A DNA stretch of 23,837 bases from CAYTLW01 sp964438735 (GTDB lineage Bacteria; Myxococcota_A; UBA9042): assembly GCA_964438735.1 (NCBI GenBank), contig CAYTLW010000117.1:1-23837 (forward strand), read 5' to 3'. Of this stretch, positions 21,227 through 23,837 are shown one piece after another (position 1 is the stretch's first letter; every line of letters starts with the position of its first letter). The position numbers and the translations under genes were made by a program. The notes beneath the pieces were generated by a model that searched no databases, was not told the origin of the DNA, and saw only the letters and a program-made list of their open reading frames with translations.

Positions 21227-23745
21227 TGAGCGAGGCGGCGGACCTCCGCGTCCTGATCGTGGAGGACAATGATAACGACGCCCTGTTGCTCCTGCGAGAG
21301 CTCGAACGCGCCGGCTACGCCCCGCAACATCGGCATGTACAGAACGCGGAAGACCTGTCGGAGGCCCTGGACAGCCAATCGTGGCACATCATCCTGAGCG
21401 ACTACAGGATGCCCCGATTCGACGGGCTGGCCGCGCTGAAGATCGTGCAGGACAAAGGCCTGGACATCCCCTTCATCATCATCTCCGGGACCATCGGCGA
21501 AGACGTGGCCGTCGCGGCCATGCGGGCGGGCGCCCACGACTACCTGATGAAGGGCAAGCTCAAGCGATTGGGTCCGGCCATCGAACGCGAGCTGGGTGAC
21601 GCCCGAACGCGCCGCCAGCACCGCGCAGGCGTCGACCAGATCCGGCACCTGAACAGCGTCTTGAGCGCCATCCGGAGGATCAACCAGCTGATCGTGCACG
21701 AGAACGACCCGCGGCAGCTTCTGCAGCGGGCTTGCGAGCTGCTGGTGGAGACGCGCGAGTACATGGGTGCCTGGGTCGCGCTGGTCGACGCTGAGCAACG
21801 CCCGACGCTGATGGTTGGCAGCGGCGCGTCGTGGCAGGAGATGTCGCGCGAGGCCGACGTTCCCGCCATCCCCCGCTGCGGCGCTGCGGCCATGAGCGAG
21901 GGGACGCTGGTGCTGCTCGAGGAGCCGATTGACGAGTGCGCCGGTTGCCCTGTCCGGCGGGGGCTCGGCGATCACCTGGCGCTCGCGGCGCCGCTCATGG
22001 GGCCGGGCGGCGTCGAAGGTGTCGTGGGCGTGCACATCCGGCCCGAACTGGTCATCGATGACACCGAGAAGTCCCTGTTCCTGGAGGTCGCCGAAGACCT
22101 GCGCTTCGCCCTGGGCGCCATGGCAACGGAAGTGGACCTGCAGCGTCAGCGCGCTCTGACGGACGCCTCCATCGAGGCCATGACCGACATCTACCTGCTC
22201 TGGGATCCGGTGACCGGACGCCACATTCGGTGGAATGCCGCGATGCGGGAGTTGACGGGCTACAGCGACGAGGAGCTCGGCACCTTGCCCGCGCCCGACT
22301 CTTTCATGCCCCCTGAGCACGTTGAGTACGCCATGAGCATGGTCGAAACCGTGCTGCGCCAGGGGTCGGCTCGGCTCGAGTTCGACCTGCTGACCAGGGA
22401 TCAGCGTCGGATTCCCATGGAGGCCACCGTCTCGAAGGTCGACCTGGATGCACCGGGTGAGCCGCTCTTCCTGATCATCGGCCGTGACCTGTCCGAGCCC
22501 AAGCTCCTGCAGGCGCAGATCGCCCAGTCCGATCGGCTCGCCAGCATGGGGATGCTCGCCGCCGGCGTGGCCCACGAGATCAACAATCCGCTTTCCTACG
22601 TGCTCTTCAACCTCGAGAGCGTGGCCGAAGACCTGCAACCGCTGACAGCTGCGCTGCGCAAGTGCCTGGGCATCGTCCTGACCGGCGAGGGCCGCGACGA
22701 GTGGCGGAGTGCCATGGGGTCTGACCAGGCGCTGCTCGATCCAGGGGTGCTCGAGGAACTTCGCCGACGCTGCCAGGATGCCCTTCAGGGTACCCGCCGG
22801 ATCCGCGACGTGGCAAAGGGGCTCGGCACCTTCTCGCGCGTCGAAGACGAGACCCTGGTGCCGGTGCACCTGGAGCAGGCCATCGAGGTCGCCATCAACA
22901 TGGTCTTCAACGAGATCAAGTACCGCGCCCGGCTGGTCAAGGACTACGGCAACATCGCGCCGGTCATGGCCAACGATGGCAAGCTCTCGCAGGTCTTCCT
23001 CAACCTGCTCATCAACGCCTGCCACGCCATCGAAGAGGGCCATGTCTCCAGCAACAAGATCCGCTTGCGCACCTGGCAGGAAGGCGACGAGGTGTTCGCC
23101 GAGGTGAAGGACACGGGCCGGGGTATCTCCGGTGAGCACCTGGCCCGGCTCTTCGAGCCCTTCTTCACGACCAAGAAGAAGGGGCGTGGGACCGGGTTGG
23201 GACTGTCCATCAGTAGATCCATCGTCCAGAGGTATGGCGGTCGAATCGAGGTGACGAGCACGCACGGACGTGGAACGAGCTTCATCGTCTGCCTGCCGAT
23301 CCGGGCCGCCGACGTGGCGCCCACGTCGACCACCCCATCCACGGCAGCGGAAGAGCCAGTTGTTCGTGCACGAATCCTGGTCATCGACGACGAGGCGCCG
23401 GTACGCGCCATCATCCGCCGTATCCTGCGCGCCCACGACGTGCTCGAGGCGAGTTCAGGTCTCGAAGCAAAGCGGCTGATCGAGGACGACGGGGCCTTCG
23501 ACCTGATCCTCTGCGACATGATGATGTCGGCCATGTCGGGCGCGGAGTTCTACCAATGGCTCGCCGACGCTCGGCCTGCGCTCGCCCGCCGGGTGGTATT
23601 CGTCAGCGGCGGCGCCTTCACCGAGGCGACTCGGAGATTCCTGGCCAGCATCGACAACCCGTCCCTGGACAAACCCTTCGACGCCCCGGCCCTCAGAGAG
23701 ATGGTGACGCTGCGCCTGGAGACCCTCGGCGTTGAACCTGGGTGA
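21226..23745 (+). CDS. Hybrid kinase REC-GAF-PAS-HisKA-HATPase-REC
   Basis: An 839-residue cytoplasmic hybrid with receivers at both ends. ATG 21226 is preferred over 21223 since AAGGAG lies six bases before it; either start overlaps the preceding stop. REC 1 (8-125) has D59 in ILSDYRMPRFDG and K109 in YLMKGK. A GAF domain follows (about 140-305, including GAWVALVD and a CAGCP pair), then PAS (about 310-425). The HisKA H-box has H450 in GMLAAGVAHEINNPLSYVLF, followed by an insert of about 60 residues before the ATPase (FLNLLINACHAIEEG, KDTGRGIS, GRGTGLGLSISRSIV). REC 2 (716-835) has D720, D721, D764 in LILCDMMMSAMSG and K816. It lacks DNA-binding or enzymatic output, so it is a signal integrator. 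REC 1 may receive phosphate from the upstream kinase or from the Rcp1-like protein. About 90 featureless bases follow to the window end. Confidence 0.95.
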   Translation: MSEAADLRVLIVEDNDNDALLLLRELERAGYAPQHRHVQNAEDLSEALDSQSWHIILSDYRMPRFDGLAALKIVQDKGLDIPFIIISGTIGEDVAVAAMRAGAHDYLMKGKLKRLGPAIERELGDARTRRQHRAGVDQIRHLNSVLSAIRRINQLIVHENDPRQLLQRACELLVETREYMGAWVALVDAEQRPTLMVGSGASWQEMSREADVPAIPRCGAAAMSEGTLVLLEEPIDECAGCPVRRGLGDHLALAAPLMGPGGVEGVVGVHIRPELVIDDTEKSLFLEVAEDLRFALGAMATEVDLQRQRALTDASIEAMTDIYLLWDPVTGRHIRWNAAMRELTGYSDEELGTLPAPDSFMPPEHVEYAMSMVETVLRQGSARLEFDLLTRDQRRIPMEATVSKVDLDAPGEPLFLIIGRDLSEPKLLQAQIAQSDRLASMGMLAAGVAHEINNPLSYVLFNLESVAEDLQPLTAALRKCLGIVLTGEGRDEWRSAMGSDQALLDPGVLEELRRRCQDALQGTRRIRDVAKGLGTFSRVEDETLVPVHLEQAIEVAINMVFNEIKYRARLVKDYGNIAPVMANDGKLSQVFLNLLINACHAIEEGHVSSNKIRLRTWQEGDEVFAEVKDTGRGISGEHLARLFEPFFTTKKKGRGTGLGLSISRSIVQRYGGRIEVTSTHGRGTSFIVCLPIRAADVAPTSTTPSTAAEEPVVRARILVIDDEAPVRAIIRRILRAHDVLEASSGLEAKRLIEDDGAFDLILCDMMMSAMSGAEFYQWLADARPALARRVVFVSGGAFTEATRRFLASIDNPSLDKPFDAPALREMVTLRLETLGVEPG

Positions 23746-23837
23746 GAGCGGGACGCGCGGTGGCGAGCGAAAGGGATTTCTGTGGGCGCATGACTGATTG
23801 AGTGCGCCGCCACCTAAGCCGCTGCAGCGATTTCGAT

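Overview
The window comes from a high-GC Gram-negative bacterium, most likely Myxococcota or a related former-deltaproteobacterial lineage. The reasons are the many lipoproteins with Asp/Gly/Thr-rich linkers after the lipobox, a DUF2330 protein with a MYXO-CTERM-like tail, an FG-GAP/UnbV lipoprotein, sigma-54 control, and dense PAS/GAF histidine-kinase clusters. The lineage is inferred from gene style, not from a marker gene. No tRNA, rRNA or CRISPR array was seen.

Layout. 1-635: a partial REP-associated (IS200-type) HUH transposase with REP-like hairpins upstream of its start. 636-4101 (minus): a GH13 alpha-amylase lipoprotein, a 100-residue membrane-associated unknown, and an ElaA-like acetyltransferase. 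4191-7108 (plus): an unknown single-TM protein translationally coupled to an FG-GAP/ASPIC-UnbV lipoprotein. 7376-11022 (plus): a DUF2330 surface protein followed by a lipoprotein of 17 tandem YwqK/MORN-like repeats, behind a consensus sigma-54 promoter. 11139-14903 (minus): a sigma-54 activator with a cysteine-bearing PAS domain, lying downstream of an octaheme tetrathionate-reductase-family cytochrome that carries five extra Cys-rich repeats and has its own consensus sigma-54 promoter. 14904-15345: regulatory DNA plus an orphan coding-like stretch. 15346-17691 (minus): a tightly packed operon of a NarL-type response regulator, a half-receiver protein and a PAS-PAS-HisKA_3 kinase. 18030-23745 (plus, divergent): a Cache-HAMP-PAS-PAS histidine kinase, a single-domain receiver and a REC-GAF-PAS-kinase-REC hybrid, each overlapping the next by 1-4 bases.

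The most interesting signal is a possible small sigma-54 regulon. The only two strong sigma-54 promoters I found sit before the octaheme cytochrome and before the DUF2330/YwqK operon. An identical 13-bp sequence, ATCCATCGCAATG, an imperfect palindrome, lies about 79 and 140 bases upstream of the two predicted transcription starts. The sigma-54 activator gene between the two units is the obvious candidate regulator. The cytochrome architecture (lipoprotein, five 8-Cys repeats, octaheme core), the Cys-containing PAS sensor, and the repeat-rich surface proteins may form one co-regulated redox system at the cell envelope. The second notable region is the two-sided signalling locus, whose divergent spacer holds three copies of a GCAAAA-type motif spaced two helical turns apart.
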